Below are positions 8,593 to 16,155 of a DNA stretch of 64,000 bases, in pieces; position 1 is the stretch's first letter, and every line of letters starts with the position of its first letter. The translations under genes and the position numbers were made by a program. The notes below the pieces were generated by a model that was given only the letters and a program-made list of their open reading frames with translations, did no database searches and was not told where the DNA came from. The stretch is from Syntrophobacterales bacterium (GTDB taxonomy: Bacteria > Desulfobacterota > Desulfobaccia > Desulfobaccales > 0-14-0-80-60-11), in assembly GCA_020060385.1 (NCBI GenBank), contig JAGVAH010000071.1:18797-82796 (forward strand), in the 5' to 3' direction.

Positions 8593-9891
8593 CTAAGCCG
8601 CGTAACCGCTCACCTTATTCTGCACCCGGGCGATGACGGAGCCGTAGGTGTCGTCTTCCAGGACCGCGAATTCCACTTCTTCCCCCAGGCGGCGCTGGGA
8701 GACCTTTACCGGTGCGGACAAGACCGCCACCCGGGGAAAGATCAACTCCACCTGGTAATTGAGTCCCGACTCGAACTCCGGCCCCAGGGCCAGGAGGTGG
8801 ATTGCCAGGGTGTCGTTGTCCCGGAGATGTTGGGCCAGGAGAAAATCCCGGAAGTCCCGGTCGAATTCCAGTTTCTGCTCCCGCCCGGACCTAAAGACCC
8901 GGTTGGCGTAAGTTACGCCTGCTCCCGGAGTGCGTTCCGGAGTCAGGTTGTTGGTGCAGGTCCAACTCAGGCGGCGCAGTTCCGCGGCCCACTGGTATCC
9001 CCCCAAGATGGCGCTGCCGTCCCAGCGTCCCCCTATATTCACGGCCACCTGGCTCACCTTCAGGGGCGGCTCTTCCACCCGGGAAGGAAACAGCATCCAG
9101 CCGCTCTCCGGGGGCAGGTAATAAACCCTAAAAGTGGTAGCCGTGGCGCTGCTCCCCGGCGGGGTAATGGTGATCACCGCCGGCGCAGCCCCGGAGACCG
9201 CGCTGTAGGCCACCTCTTCCCAGGCCTGGCTCTCCGGGTTGAGCACCTGCACGGCCTGGAGGTTGCTCAATCTCTCGGCCGCGGTGTCCCCGGCCACGCC
9301 GTGGGCCGCCAGGGTCAGGGAGCCGGCATTGAAGGCTGCGGAGATGTCCTCCACCTCCGTGTTGTCGCTGATTTTGCCGGTGCCCTTTACCGTGGCGCTG
9401 ATCTTGGCCCAGCCGTCTTTGGGGAACTCAGCCTTGACCTGATCCAGGAAGCAGGAGGCAAAGCGCCGTTTCAGCACCTGGCGGCCAAAGCGCATGGCCG
9501 CGGTGAAACTGGGGTTGGACCGGGCCGGGTCCACTTCCCCGGACCGGGGTTGGAGGAGGTGGCGATAGCCGCTGCTCCCCTGGGCGGTGGTTTGCACCTG
9601 GCCCAGGGCATAGGCCAGCAGGAAGGCGAAATGCTGGGGCTGCGCCCGGGAGAAGGTGAGGGTGCCTTTCACGGTCCCCCCCAAATCATAGACGCGGTCC
9701 GCCTCCTCCTTGCCGGTCATCTCCTCCCGGTTGGCAGCCTTCAGACCCCGGTAATTGAGGAGGCTGCTCAGATCCGCCAGCAGCAGGGTGTCCAGTTCCT
9801 GTTCGGAGTTAATTGCGGTTTCCTGGTGCTGCGCCGAGACTGCCAACAGATTGTGGGTGGCCAGAAAGTTCCGGATGGACCGGGTCATCAT
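8593..9891 (-). CDS. Phage tail tube / major tail protein
   Basis: A 432-residue beta-rich protein, started at the first of two adjacent ATGs after GGAGAAGGG. It lies between the gp37-like gene and the tail assembly genes, the usual place of the tail tube. The middle section (VYYLPPESGWMLFPSRVEEPPLKVS region) and AVNIGGRWDGSAILGGYQW fit two tandem tube-like domains. It is longer than a typical tube subunit (about 150-300 residues), suggesting an added surface domain or a duplicated fold. No tail sheath gene is visible nearby, which favours a non-contractile tail. Confidence 0.6.
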   Translation of the reverse strand: MMTRSIRNFLATHNLLAVSAQHQETAINSEQELDTLLLADLSSLLNYRGLKAANREEMTGKEEADRVYDLGGTVKGTLTFSRAQPQHFAFLLAYALGQVQTTAQGSSGYRHLLQPRSGEVDPARSNPSFTAAMRFGRQVLKRRFASCFLDQVKAEFPKDGWAKISATVKGTGKISDNTEVEDISAAFNAGSLTLAAHGVAGDTAAERLSNLQAVQVLNPESQAWEEVAYSAVSGAAPAVITITPPGSSATATTFRVYYLPPESGWMLFPSRVEEPPLKVSQVAVNIGGRWDGSAILGGYQWAAELRRLSWTCTNNLTPERTPGAGVTYANRVFRSGREQKLEFDRDFRDFLLAQHLRDNDTLAIHLLALGPEFESGLNYQVELIFPRVAVLSAPVKVSQRRLGEEVEFAVLEDDTYGSVIARVQNKVSGYAA

Positions 9892-9906
9892 CCCTTCTCC
9901 TTCAAT

Positions 9907-9995
9907 TATCGCCGTCAGCTTAAAGCTTACAGCTTGCAGCTAAAAAAAATGGCGCTTGGGAAAATCTTCGCTGAAAGCTGAGAGCTGACAGATTT
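9907..9995. repeat. Period-7 tandem repeat (AGCTTAC/AGCTGAA type)
   Basis: Left units AGCTTAA, AGCTTAC, AGCTTGC and right units GCTGAAA, GCTGAGA, GCTGACA face each other around an A-run in the gap between the tail tube and gp37-like genes. Confidence 0.65.
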
Positions 9996-10039
9996 CTATC
10001 CTTACTCGTTAGAATCGCTTTCGTAAGCCTAAGGCGAAC

Positions 10040-10480
10040 TTAGAAGTTTTTCACCAAGCTGGTGCGATATTCGGCCCCGTAAACGGCCAACTCCGGGCTA
10101 GTCAGCCAGGGCTCCTCTTTTTCCAGGGAGAAGGGGGTGATGGCCAGCCCCAGGTCCTGGCGCCACAAAGCCCGGCGCACCCCCTCCAGGATCTGGTAGA
10201 TCCCCCCTTCTTGAGTGCGGGCCTCGGCCTCCCCCCTGAAAGGGCGCACGGCCACCAGGACGACAAAATCCAGGACCAGGTCAGAGGAGCGCATAGCCAC
10301 CCACTCGCCCCGGGTACTTTGCAAGCTGACCAGCACCGCGGGCAGCCGCCGGGCCTGATGCTGCAGGTCCTGCAGCCAGTTGCCCTGATACGAGGCCACG
10401 GTCTGGACCAGGGAGCCCAGCTCGGTTTTAAGGGCCGTAAGCAAAGCCTCCTCCACGACACTCCAGGTGAGATCGGCCAT
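10040..10480 (-). CDS. Mu gp37-like (DUF1834-type) phage protein
   Basis: The ATG at 10480 with GGAG six bases upstream is preferred over the TTG at 10486, giving 146 residues. The sequence (LKTELGSLVQTVASYQGNW, then DLVLDFVVLVAVRPFRGEAEAR and YQILEGVRRALWRQDLG) follows the pattern of Mu gp37/DUF1834 proteins, which act at the head-tail interface or in tail completion. It is directly downstream of a gp36-like gene, the Mu order. Confidence 0.75.
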   Translation of the reverse strand: MADLTWSVVEEALLTALKTELGSLVQTVASYQGNWLQDLQHQARRLPAVLVSLQSTRGEWVAMRSSDLVLDFVVLVAVRPFRGEAEARTQEGGIYQILEGVRRALWRQDLGLAITPFSLEKEEPWLTSPELAVYGAEYRTSLVKNF

Positions 10481-10495
10481 GGGCAACTCCAGGGG

Positions 10496-10918
10496 CTACC
10501 ACTCTCCCAGGGTGCGCCGGGAGAAAAGGCGGGGGTTGCTGTCCATCTCCGGGGCTTCCCGGGCCGCAGCGGGGGGCTCGCCGCCGCTGCCCGCCAGGGT
10601 TGCCTGGCCCCCGGCCACTTGTTTCAGGAAGGCCAGGGCGTCCCTGTACTTCTGCTGCCAGACCTCCGGGGCGACACTGCGCCGGCTGTAAAGATGGTAA
10701 AGGGCCAGGTCCGCGGACAGGGTCTTCACCCGCTCCGGCACCGGCGCCAGGGGCACGGTATAACGCAGGCCGCAGGCCGCGTCGATTTCCGCGTCCGCCC
10801 GGCTGATGGCCTCCGCCACCACCTGGGCGTCGGGGACCTCCCCGGACTCCGCGGTCAAGGCCGCCAGTTCGGCCTGGGAAATCATGGCGAGCAGATCGTC
10901 TTGGGTTGCATAGGCCAT
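10496..10918 (-). CDS. Mu gp36-like (DUF1320) phage protein
   Basis: The ATG at 10918 follows GGGAGAAG; the track's start at 10933 is a TTG inside that leader. The 140-residue protein begins MAYATQDDLLAMISQAELA and contains ADAEIDAACGLRYTVPL and SADLALYHLYSRR. These are hallmarks of the DUF1320/Mu gp36 family found next to the capsid genes of Mu-like phages. It is thought to act in head completion or connection to the tail. The C-terminus has an added Gly/Pro/Ala-rich stretch. Confidence 0.85.
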   Translation of the reverse strand: MAYATQDDLLAMISQAELAALTAESGEVPDAQVVAEAISRADAEIDAACGLRYTVPLAPVPERVKTLSADLALYHLYSRRSVAPEVWQQKYRDALAFLKQVAGGQATLAGSGGEPPAAAREAPEMDSNPRLFSRRTLGEW

Positions 10919-10962
10919 TACTTCTTCTCCCAATATTTGATCATGGTTTTGCCGTTTGGACT

Positions 10963-11304
10963 CTAAGCCGTGATGGCCCGCTCAATGCTCACCGCCAGGT
11001 CGCCGCTCTTTTCCACGGTGACCGGGGCCGCGCCCGGAAAGATGACCTTCAACTCCCCCACATAAGGCCCGGGAGTCTGATTGGTATCGGTGTCCCCAAG
11101 AAATACGGAGACGATGCCCTGGCCTGCCTGGCCCAGGTTAAAATCGTCATGTTCTTTCGAGAAGACGTAATTTTCCCCTTTGGGCGCCTTTACCCCCAGG
11201 AAAAAGGTGCATCCGTCCAGATTCACGGCCGCGCCGCTCGTATCGGTCACCGTCAGAGTGAGCAGCTTGGCCTCCCCTTGTTTGAGGGTGATGGTCTCAG
11301 CCAT
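10963..11304 (-). CDS. Small beta-sandwich phage structural protein
   Basis: A 113-residue protein (MAETITLKQGEAKLLTLTVTD) with regular beta-strand alternation. It resembles the N-terminal domains of baseplate upper proteins and head fibres of phages (BppU-like: a tolerant Ig-like sandwich with ITLKQG and GxYxGEL motifs). It overlaps the neighbouring 95-aa gene by 8 bases and sits downstream of the tail-fibre-like gene, so it may be part of a decoration or fibre assembly. The family match is by eye only. Confidence 0.55.
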   Translation of the reverse strand: MAETITLKQGEAKLLTLTVTDTSGAAVNLDGCTFFLGVKAPKGENYVFSKEHDDFNLGQAGQGIVSVFLGDTDTNQTPGPYVGELKVIFPGAAPVTVEKSGDLAVSIERAITA

Positions 11305-11584
11305 TGGCAGTCACCTGCAATCTGCGAATTTGGGGAGCTACAGATAAATGGCGGGTATTGACACTCAGAACCAATTTTTGGGGAATCAAAAGACACCAAA
11401 GGGTCCCTAATACCTCTCCTGACGTAATATTCCCCACTCCCTGAATCGTCACCGGCCCAGGATTGATCGTGGGCATTCCCAGGGCCGTGGCACTGGGAAG
11501 AGCGCCGACCCCCAGAAGATATTGGGGATCCACCCCATAAAGCAGCCCGTTGCCAAAGATCTCCCCAGTTCCGAATTTACCCAT
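11297..11584 (-). CDS. Hypothetical phage protein
   Basis: A 95-residue product with a strong GAGGA ribosome site five to six bases before its ATG. It overlaps both neighbours by 8 bases, in a tightly coupled row. The sequence is Gly/Pro/Leu-rich (FGNGLLYGVDPQYLLGVGALPS) with repeated short hydrophobic turns and no cysteines or membrane helix. No family was recognised. Base composition is lower in GC than the capsid genes. Confidence 0.55.
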   Translation of the reverse strand: MGKFGTGEIFGNGLLYGVDPQYLLGVGALPSATALGMPTINPGPVTIQGVGNITSGEVLGTLWCLLIPQKLVLSVNTRHLSVAPQIRRLQVTANG

Positions 11585-11801
11585 GTGTATCCTCTGATAG
11601 CCGGGAGCTTCCCTCGCTGCTGAGTAGCTGGTTCAATTCCTGCTGACAGCTCTGCCGCCACTGTGTTAAAAGCTGCACCTGGAAATCGATCCGGGTGATT
11701 CGCTCTTTTAGCAGCTCACAGGTCAAGTCTTTGATCTGCCCGCTTAATTGCTCAATATGCTGATCCTGGTCTCTATTCCCGGTAGCCTTGGGGGGCATCA
11801 T
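11577..11801 (-). CDS. Small coiled-coil phage protein
   Basis: A 74-residue hydrophilic protein. The middle (QHIEQLSGQIKDLTCELLKERITR) is a heptad-like coiled coil and the C-terminus is Ser/Glu-rich. It lies between the tail-fibre-like gene and a coupled pair of small genes. It may be a fibre chaperone or trimerisation factor, which is a guess from size and position only. Confidence 0.5.
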   Translation of the reverse strand: MMPPKATGNRDQDQHIEQLSGQIKDLTCELLKERITRIDFQVQLLTQWRQSCQQELNQLLSSEGSSRLSEDTHG

Positions 11802-11808
11802 CTGTTTC

Positions 11809-12852
11809 CTAACTTAAGGATATTGACGCGGTCTTCACGGTGCCGTCATTCTGTTTGGCCTTAAACATGACTTTGGCCGCGCCATTGGTCTTGTCAAACC
11901 ACCAGGCGCATTCCCCCGCGGCCAAATCCCCATCTGCCGGGGCCGAATTGAGGGTGTTAAAAATACCGATTCCCCGGAGATAGCCGTTCACCTCCAATTT
12001 TTTGCCCGGGCTCGTTGTGCCGATGCCGACGTTGCCGCTGTTATCAATCGTTACTGCTTGGTTTGAACCCGTGGTGCCAAGCCAAAAAGGCAGACTATTA
12101 GCCCCCCGGAGGTAACCTCCTGTGACGGCAGTTCCATCCGCCCTATATCCGCCAATGACATAGCCGTATCCAGACCTGCCGAGATAAAACAGAGGATGTT
12201 CTCCTGCCGTCACTGAGGCATCTTCCAGGCTTAACCGGTATATTGGACTTGTTGTGCCGATGCCGACATTGCCCGCCGCATCCACGGTCACCGCCTCGGG
12301 GCTGCCGTCTGAGGCCCAGAGTTTGCTATGCTTGTGGCCGGGGTCCTGGGCCCCAATCCACTCATCATAACGCACCGCCTCCCCGGTCCCGGAGGCCGCG
12401 GCCAACCCTGTAAACTTATGACTATTCATGGCGATATTGCCGGCCATGGTGCCCCCGGCCAGGGGCAACATCAGATCCACATAGGCTTTCCGGGCCAACT
12501 GATTGCCGGTGGTGGGATTGTTGGCAGGACCCAAAGGTATGCTGGTGAAGGTCTTGACCCCGGCGATGCTCTGATCCCCGCTCTTGGCCACTAAGCCCGC
12601 GGCCTCCGCGGTTCCCGGGATCCAAGCTCCTGCCGCCTTATAAAACACATCCCCATCATTACCGCCAGTAAAGGACCCGGCGGTGTGTTTATGACCAGGG
12701 TTGATGCTGCCTGTATTTTTCAATAGATAGTCGAGGGAGGTCACCACTGCGGAGTTGTCTATTCCCACTTTGGCTTCCAGGTTGTTGAGATGGGCGGCCA
12801 CAATTTCCGTAACGCCGTCAACGGCATTGCTTAATTCTGCTGGGAAAGACAT
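11809..12852 (-). CDS. Tail-fibre-like protein with GNVGIGTTSP repeats
   Basis: A 347-residue protein. The N-terminal 40 residues are helical, residues 50-150 contain the phage-fibre pattern PLAGGTMAGNIAMNSHKFTG (variants of the short fibre repeat), and two copies of GNVGIGTTSP occur at roughly 195 and 275. These repeats are typical of trimeric tail fibres and of the region before intramolecular chaperone domains, but no S74 peptidase Ser-Lys dyad was seen at the C-terminus. It is oddly placed between the capsid block and the head completion genes. It may be a head fibre, or an inserted receptor-binding gene; part of the sequence is lower in GC than its neighbours. Confidence 0.7.
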   Translation of the reverse strand: MSFPAELSNAVDGVTEIVAAHLNNLEAKVGIDNSAVVTSLDYLLKNTGSINPGHKHTAGSFTGGNDGDVFYKAAGAWIPGTAEAAGLVAKSGDQSIAGVKTFTSIPLGPANNPTTGNQLARKAYVDLMLPLAGGTMAGNIAMNSHKFTGLAAASGTGEAVRYDEWIGAQDPGHKHSKLWASDGSPEAVTVDAAGNVGIGTTSPIYRLSLEDASVTAGEHPLFYLGRSGYGYVIGGYRADGTAVTGGYLRGANSLPFWLGTTGSNQAVTIDNSGNVGIGTTSPGKKLEVNGYLRGIGIFNTLNSAPADGDLAAGECAWWFDKTNGAAKVMFKAKQNDGTVKTASISLS

Positions 12853-12867
12853 GGTAGAGGAGCCCCC

Positions 12868-13275
12868 TTACAGCTTGAAGATTTTGTTGGCCCCATCATC
12901 CCAGGCCACGTTGATATCCCCGCCGTTGGGGGTTACCGGCAGACCGGTGGCGGTGTCGATATAAGCGATGAGCCGGGAGGTGCTCTCAGAGCCGGTGTCC
13001 TGATAAATCACCAGGGCCTCTACGGGGTCGCCGCTCACTGCGGCAAAGGTGAAATCCGCGGCGTCGGCCACCCCAGCGGCCGCCGTCTTACTGGTGAACC
13101 CGTCGCTGGTGGCCACCCGCGCGGCTGTGGGGATATCGCTCAGAAATTGGTGGGTGGCCAGGTTGACGGTGTAGTCCGCGGCATCAATGAGCACCGCCTT
13201 GACCACGTCCGTATCCCAATGGATCTGGCCCGTCAGGAAACCTTCCCGGCCTTTATCGTATAAGGCATTGGCCAT
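12868..13275 (-). CDS. Phage structural protein, hypothetical
   Basis: A 135-residue protein started by ATG after AAGGAG. The sequence (MANALYDKGREGFLTGQIHW, then VKAVLIDAADYTVNLATHQFL) is of a type common in phage genomes next to fibre genes, usually annotated hypothetical. It is beta-rich, with the end ending FKL. Its position between the major capsid gene and the fibre gene suggests a virion-surface role. Confidence 0.6.
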   Translation of the reverse strand: MANALYDKGREGFLTGQIHWDTDVVKAVLIDAADYTVNLATHQFLSDIPTAARVATSDGFTSKTAAAGVADAADFTFAAVSGDPVEALVIYQDTGSESTSRLIAYIDTATGLPVTPNGGDINVAWDDGANKIFKL

Positions 13276-13287
13276 CAGGGGCTCTCC

Positions 13288-13341
13288 TTGCGCCTTTGCG
13301 TAAAATTAATAATCTCACGCAAAGACGCCAAGACCGCTAAG
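13288..13341. repeat. TTTGCGT / ACGCAAAGACGCCAAG repeat
   Basis: The arms CTTTGCGTAA and ACGCAAAGACGCCAAG flank an AT-rich loop in the gap before the capsid gene stop. It belongs to the same family as 4774-4840. Confidence 0.65.
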
Positions 13342-14238
13342 TTACGCCAACTCCGGCACCACCAACAGGTCCGCAGTGCCCTGCCAGACATTGGATCTGC
13401 TGCCGCCGCTGGTTGGGTCGCCGATGATAAACTGGGCCTGGAGAATCTCCCGGGCCGACGCCTCCAGGCCCGGGGGCACCACCATCAGGTTGGGTTTAAT
13501 TCCCAAGGGCCTCCCTTCGGCATTGGTCAGGGACATCATCGCCGCCCGGGTGCTGGCGTAGTTGGCCGCGGTGAGGTCCTGCTTGGAGGCGTAGGCCAAC
13601 TGCCAAAGGCCGTAAGCCGACGCTCCCCGGTAGTCCACGCCGTAGCGGAATTTCTTGCGCATGAAGGCGTGCTCGTCGTCGGGCCGGTCCATGCGCACCA
13701 GCTCCACGCCCCGCCGTAGCTGAAAGATAAAGGGTTTGACGGCCCGGGAGGTGTCCAGCAGATACCAGGCGGTGCCGGACCCCCCGGCGGTATTGGCGGC
13801 GGTGCCGGCCCCCACCGGGTGGTCGGTGTCAAAGAAATATTGGCCGTCATAGCAGGTGCTGGCGAACGCGTCTTTAAGCAGATCGGCGATCAGCTTTTCC
13901 GGGTGTTTCCGGGCTTCCTGGGCCAGGGCGGCGACAATGGGGTTATAAAAACCCAGTTGCTCGTCTTCGATGTCGTTCCGCTCCACTTCGATGGTGGCCT
14001 CCCAGTCCTTGCTCTCAATCTGGTAGGCCTTGGGCTCCAAAGAGCTGATCTGCCGGTCTCCCAGCCATTCCCGGACCATGGGAAAATCCAGCAGAAATTT
14101 GTAATCCATGATCCGGGTGTTGGCCGGCACGGTCATGGCCACCCGCTCGTACCAGGTCTCGGTCTCCTGGAACGCGGCGTTGAAGACCGCGGTAAACGCG
14201 GTGTATAGTCTCGCTAAAGCCTCGGCATTGACAATCAT
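13342..14238 (-). CDS. Mu gpT-like major head (capsid) protein
   Basis: A 298-residue protein beginning MIVNAEALARLYTAFTAVFN and containing ERVAMTVPANTRIMDYKFL, then WEATIEVERNDIEDEQLGFY and KELIADLLKDAF-type helices. This is the Mu gpT capsid family, which builds the procapsid shell. Its length is close to Mu gpT (about 305). It follows the protease and decoration genes, the usual order. Confidence in the family is high because several conserved blocks are seen in the right order. Confidence 0.9.
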   Translation of the reverse strand: MIVNAEALARLYTAFTAVFNAAFQETETWYERVAMTVPANTRIMDYKFLLDFPMVREWLGDRQISSLEPKAYQIESKDWEATIEVERNDIEDEQLGFYNPIVAALAQEARKHPEKLIADLLKDAFASTCYDGQYFFDTDHPVGAGTAANTAGGSGTAWYLLDTSRAVKPFIFQLRRGVELVRMDRPDDEHAFMRKKFRYGVDYRGASAYGLWQLAYASKQDLTAANYASTRAAMMSLTNAEGRPLGIKPNLMVVPPGLEASAREILQAQFIIGDPTSGGSRSNVWQGTADLLVVPELA

Positions 14239-14253
14239 CAGTCAGCTCCTCCT

Positions 14254-14661
14254 TTACCTGGCGATGTCGATCCAGCCCTTGGTGGCGGACCCGTACTTGA
14301 CCAAAACCCCAACTTTGATGTCATTGGTGGGGCCGGCCGCGTCATCGAAGGTGTGGTCGTCCACCGCATACATGGGATCGCCCACCATGGCCTGGGTGAT
14401 GCTGGTGGCGTCGAATTCAAATATGCCGTGCCGCCGCACCCGCACGCTCTTGGCCCCATTCGCGCCCCCGGTGTTGTCCACCTGTTCCAGGGCCACGCCC
14501 ACCAGGCGGTAGCCGCTGGTATCGGCCGCAGGCGCGGCAAAGCCGTTGGCGTTGGCGCACACCAGGGAACCCGCGTAGATTTTCACGGCCGCGGCCACGG
14601 AGTAAGCCACTTCGATGCCTTCCCGGTAGGGTGTGGCCCGGTCTTTAGTCAGCGCTGCCAT
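14254..14661 (-). CDS. Phage head decoration / capsid cement protein
   Basis: A 135-residue protein (YSVAAAVKIYAGSLVCANANG, then GYRLVGVALEQVDNTGG) located between the protease and the major capsid genes. The pattern of a short beta-rich protein with KIYAGSLV and a G-rich middle fits the DUF2190-type capsid cement proteins that bind the shell surface. It starts 15 codons before the conserved core, which is normal for the family. Assigned by pattern and gene order. Confidence 0.7.
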   Translation of the reverse strand: MAALTKDRATPYREGIEVAYSVAAAVKIYAGSLVCANANGFAAPAADTSGYRLVGVALEQVDNTGGANGAKSVRVRRHGIFEFDATSITQAMVGDPMYAVDDHTFDDAAGPTNDIKVGVLVKYGSATKGWIDIAR

Positions 14662-14679
14662 AATTTCTCACCTCCCCAT

Positions 14680-15693
14680 TTAATGGGCCCGGTCGGTCCG
14701 GGCCTTGGCTTGAAGATATTGCTCCGGGGCAAGATTCAGGGAGCGGCAGAGGGCCAGTTCTTCCGGCTGCAGATGGCCCGGAGCCTGGAGGTCCTGCCGC
14801 ACCTTCAGTTCCATCCTGGTGGGCACCAGTTGGGGGGCCCGGGCCACAAAGGTCTGGAAGCCCCCGGGGTCCTGGCGGTAATATTCCAGGGCCCAGGATT
14901 TCTGGGCCGGCGCGATCTTGCCCGCCTTCATGGCCTCTTCCACAACCCGGGCCGTGGTCTCGGCCGCGGCCTGGGATTTTTGGGTGCGCAGCTCCTCCTC
15001 CACCCCTTGGAGCCGGTCCACTTCCATCTGTAGGGCCTTGACAGCTTGCAGAATTTGGGAGGCTGTAGCCTCCTCCGGCAGCTTCAAGGTGGCGGCCAGG
15101 CTCTGCCAGACCTCCAGGACCTTGCCCCAGAGGGTCTGCTCATCCATCTCCGGGGGCAAGCCCATGATCAATTTGAGTTTTTCCACTTCCCCACCCTTTC
15201 TGGTCTTTTTTTCTTGAGTGATGCGTTGCGGCACTGCCACCGCTTCCTTTTCCCCCGGCCGCGCCGGCGCCTCCCATTTGGCCACCAGGGGCGGCAGCCG
15301 TTTGATGGCCGGCACGTTGGTCAACCCCACCTGCAACAGGGCCCGGGGTTTACGGCTCTCCGGGTCCAGTTGCAGCACCGGGGAAAAATAGCGGTACTCC
15401 CGGTTGCGTAAATACTCCCGGGCCTGGGGGGTCCACTCCACCCGGGCCCAGAGACCGTCGGTTCGGGCCTCCAGGTCCTTGATCCAGCCCGCGGCCGGGG
15501 CGGGCCTGCCTTGCAGGGATTGATGTTCATAGTCGATGACCAGATCCACGCCCCGGGAGCGGAAGGCCCCCACCAGTGCAGCCAGGGACTCCGGGTCCAG
15601 TTGCAGGGGGTCCGGCCGGTCCACCAGCTCCACCCGGCCCGCGGGGAGTAAAAGAATCCAGTCTGGCAAGGAATCAATTTCCTGATTTTTCAT
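14680..15693 (-). CDS. Mu gpI-like head maturation protease (with scaffold region)
   Basis: A 337-residue protein. The N-terminal half carries the gpI protease pattern: LLPAGRVELVDRP, LVIDYEHQSL with the likely catalytic His, GWIKDLEARTDGLWARVEWT and YRYFSPVLQLD. The C-terminal half is helical and charged, probably the internal scaffold that is removed during maturation. Similar length to Mu gpI. It would cleave scaffold and capsid precursors during head assembly. The order portal-protease-decoration-capsid supports the call. Confidence 0.85.
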   Translation of the reverse strand: MKNQEIDSLPDWILLLPAGRVELVDRPDPLQLDPESLAALVGAFRSRGVDLVIDYEHQSLQGRPAPAAGWIKDLEARTDGLWARVEWTPQAREYLRNREYRYFSPVLQLDPESRKPRALLQVGLTNVPAIKRLPPLVAKWEAPARPGEKEAVAVPQRITQEKKTRKGGEVEKLKLIMGLPPEMDEQTLWGKVLEVWQSLAATLKLPEEATASQILQAVKALQMEVDRLQGVEEELRTQKSQAAAETTARVVEEAMKAGKIAPAQKSWALEYYRQDPGGFQTFVARAPQLVPTRMELKVRQDLQAPGHLQPEELALCRSLNLAPEQYLQAKARTDRAH

Positions 15694-15752
15694 GTTTAAT
15701 GGGCCTCTGTATTCCAGTGTTTAATTCCCTAAGTCAGCAATTTTCCTTTTCT

Positions 15753-15792
15753 AATTCCCCCCTTTTTTTAAAGGGGGGGGTAGGGGGGATTA
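15753..15792. repeat. CCCCCCTTT..AAAGGGGGG dispersed repeat, short copy
   Basis: AATTCCCCCCTTTTTTTA followed by AAGGGGGGGGTAGGGGGGATTA. It is the short form of the element found at 32264-32348 and 34413-34499. Confidence 0.7.
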
Positions 15793-15828
15793 TGAAAAGG
15801 CCGGGCAGCAGGGGGGTTTGCCATTGCC

Positions 15829-16155
15829 TTAATCGCCCGGGGCTGCGGCTGCCTTCACCCCCGCCTCCTGGGCCAGGGCCTTGGCCTCCCGGGCCTGCAA
15901 CTGCAACTGCTCGGTCTGCCCCGGGTCCGGACACCATTGGTGTTGCAGCTCCCCGGCCACCATCAGGGCGGTATCCGCGGCCACCACCGCCCGCCGCAAT
16001 TGGTCATTATTTTGCCATTCCTCCTGGAGCAGCGGCGTGTAGTAGCCCTGCACCGTGTCCAGGGATTGCTGCACCTTCTGGAACAGGCCGGGTTGCTGAC
16101 AACAACCGGCCATGAGGGTCAGGATCAGGCCCAGAGCCCCCAAACTTTTACCCAT
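15829..16155 (-). CDS. Small phage lipoprotein
   Basis: A 108-residue protein. AAAGGAGG lies six bases before the ATG at 16155, which overlaps the portal gene stop by one base (TGATG). The N-terminus is a lipoprotein signal (LGALGLILTLMAGCCQQ) with the lipobox cysteine at about residue 19. The mature part is helical and charged. A lipoprotein in a structural operon could be an Rz1-like spanin or a superinfection-exclusion factor; the length fits neither family exactly. No partner Rz gene is visible. Confidence 0.6.
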   Translation of the reverse strand: MGKSLGALGLILTLMAGCCQQPGLFQKVQQSLDTVQGYYTPLLQEEWQNNDQLRRAVVAADTALMVAGELQHQWCPDPGQTEQLQLQAREAKALAQEAGVKAAAAPGD

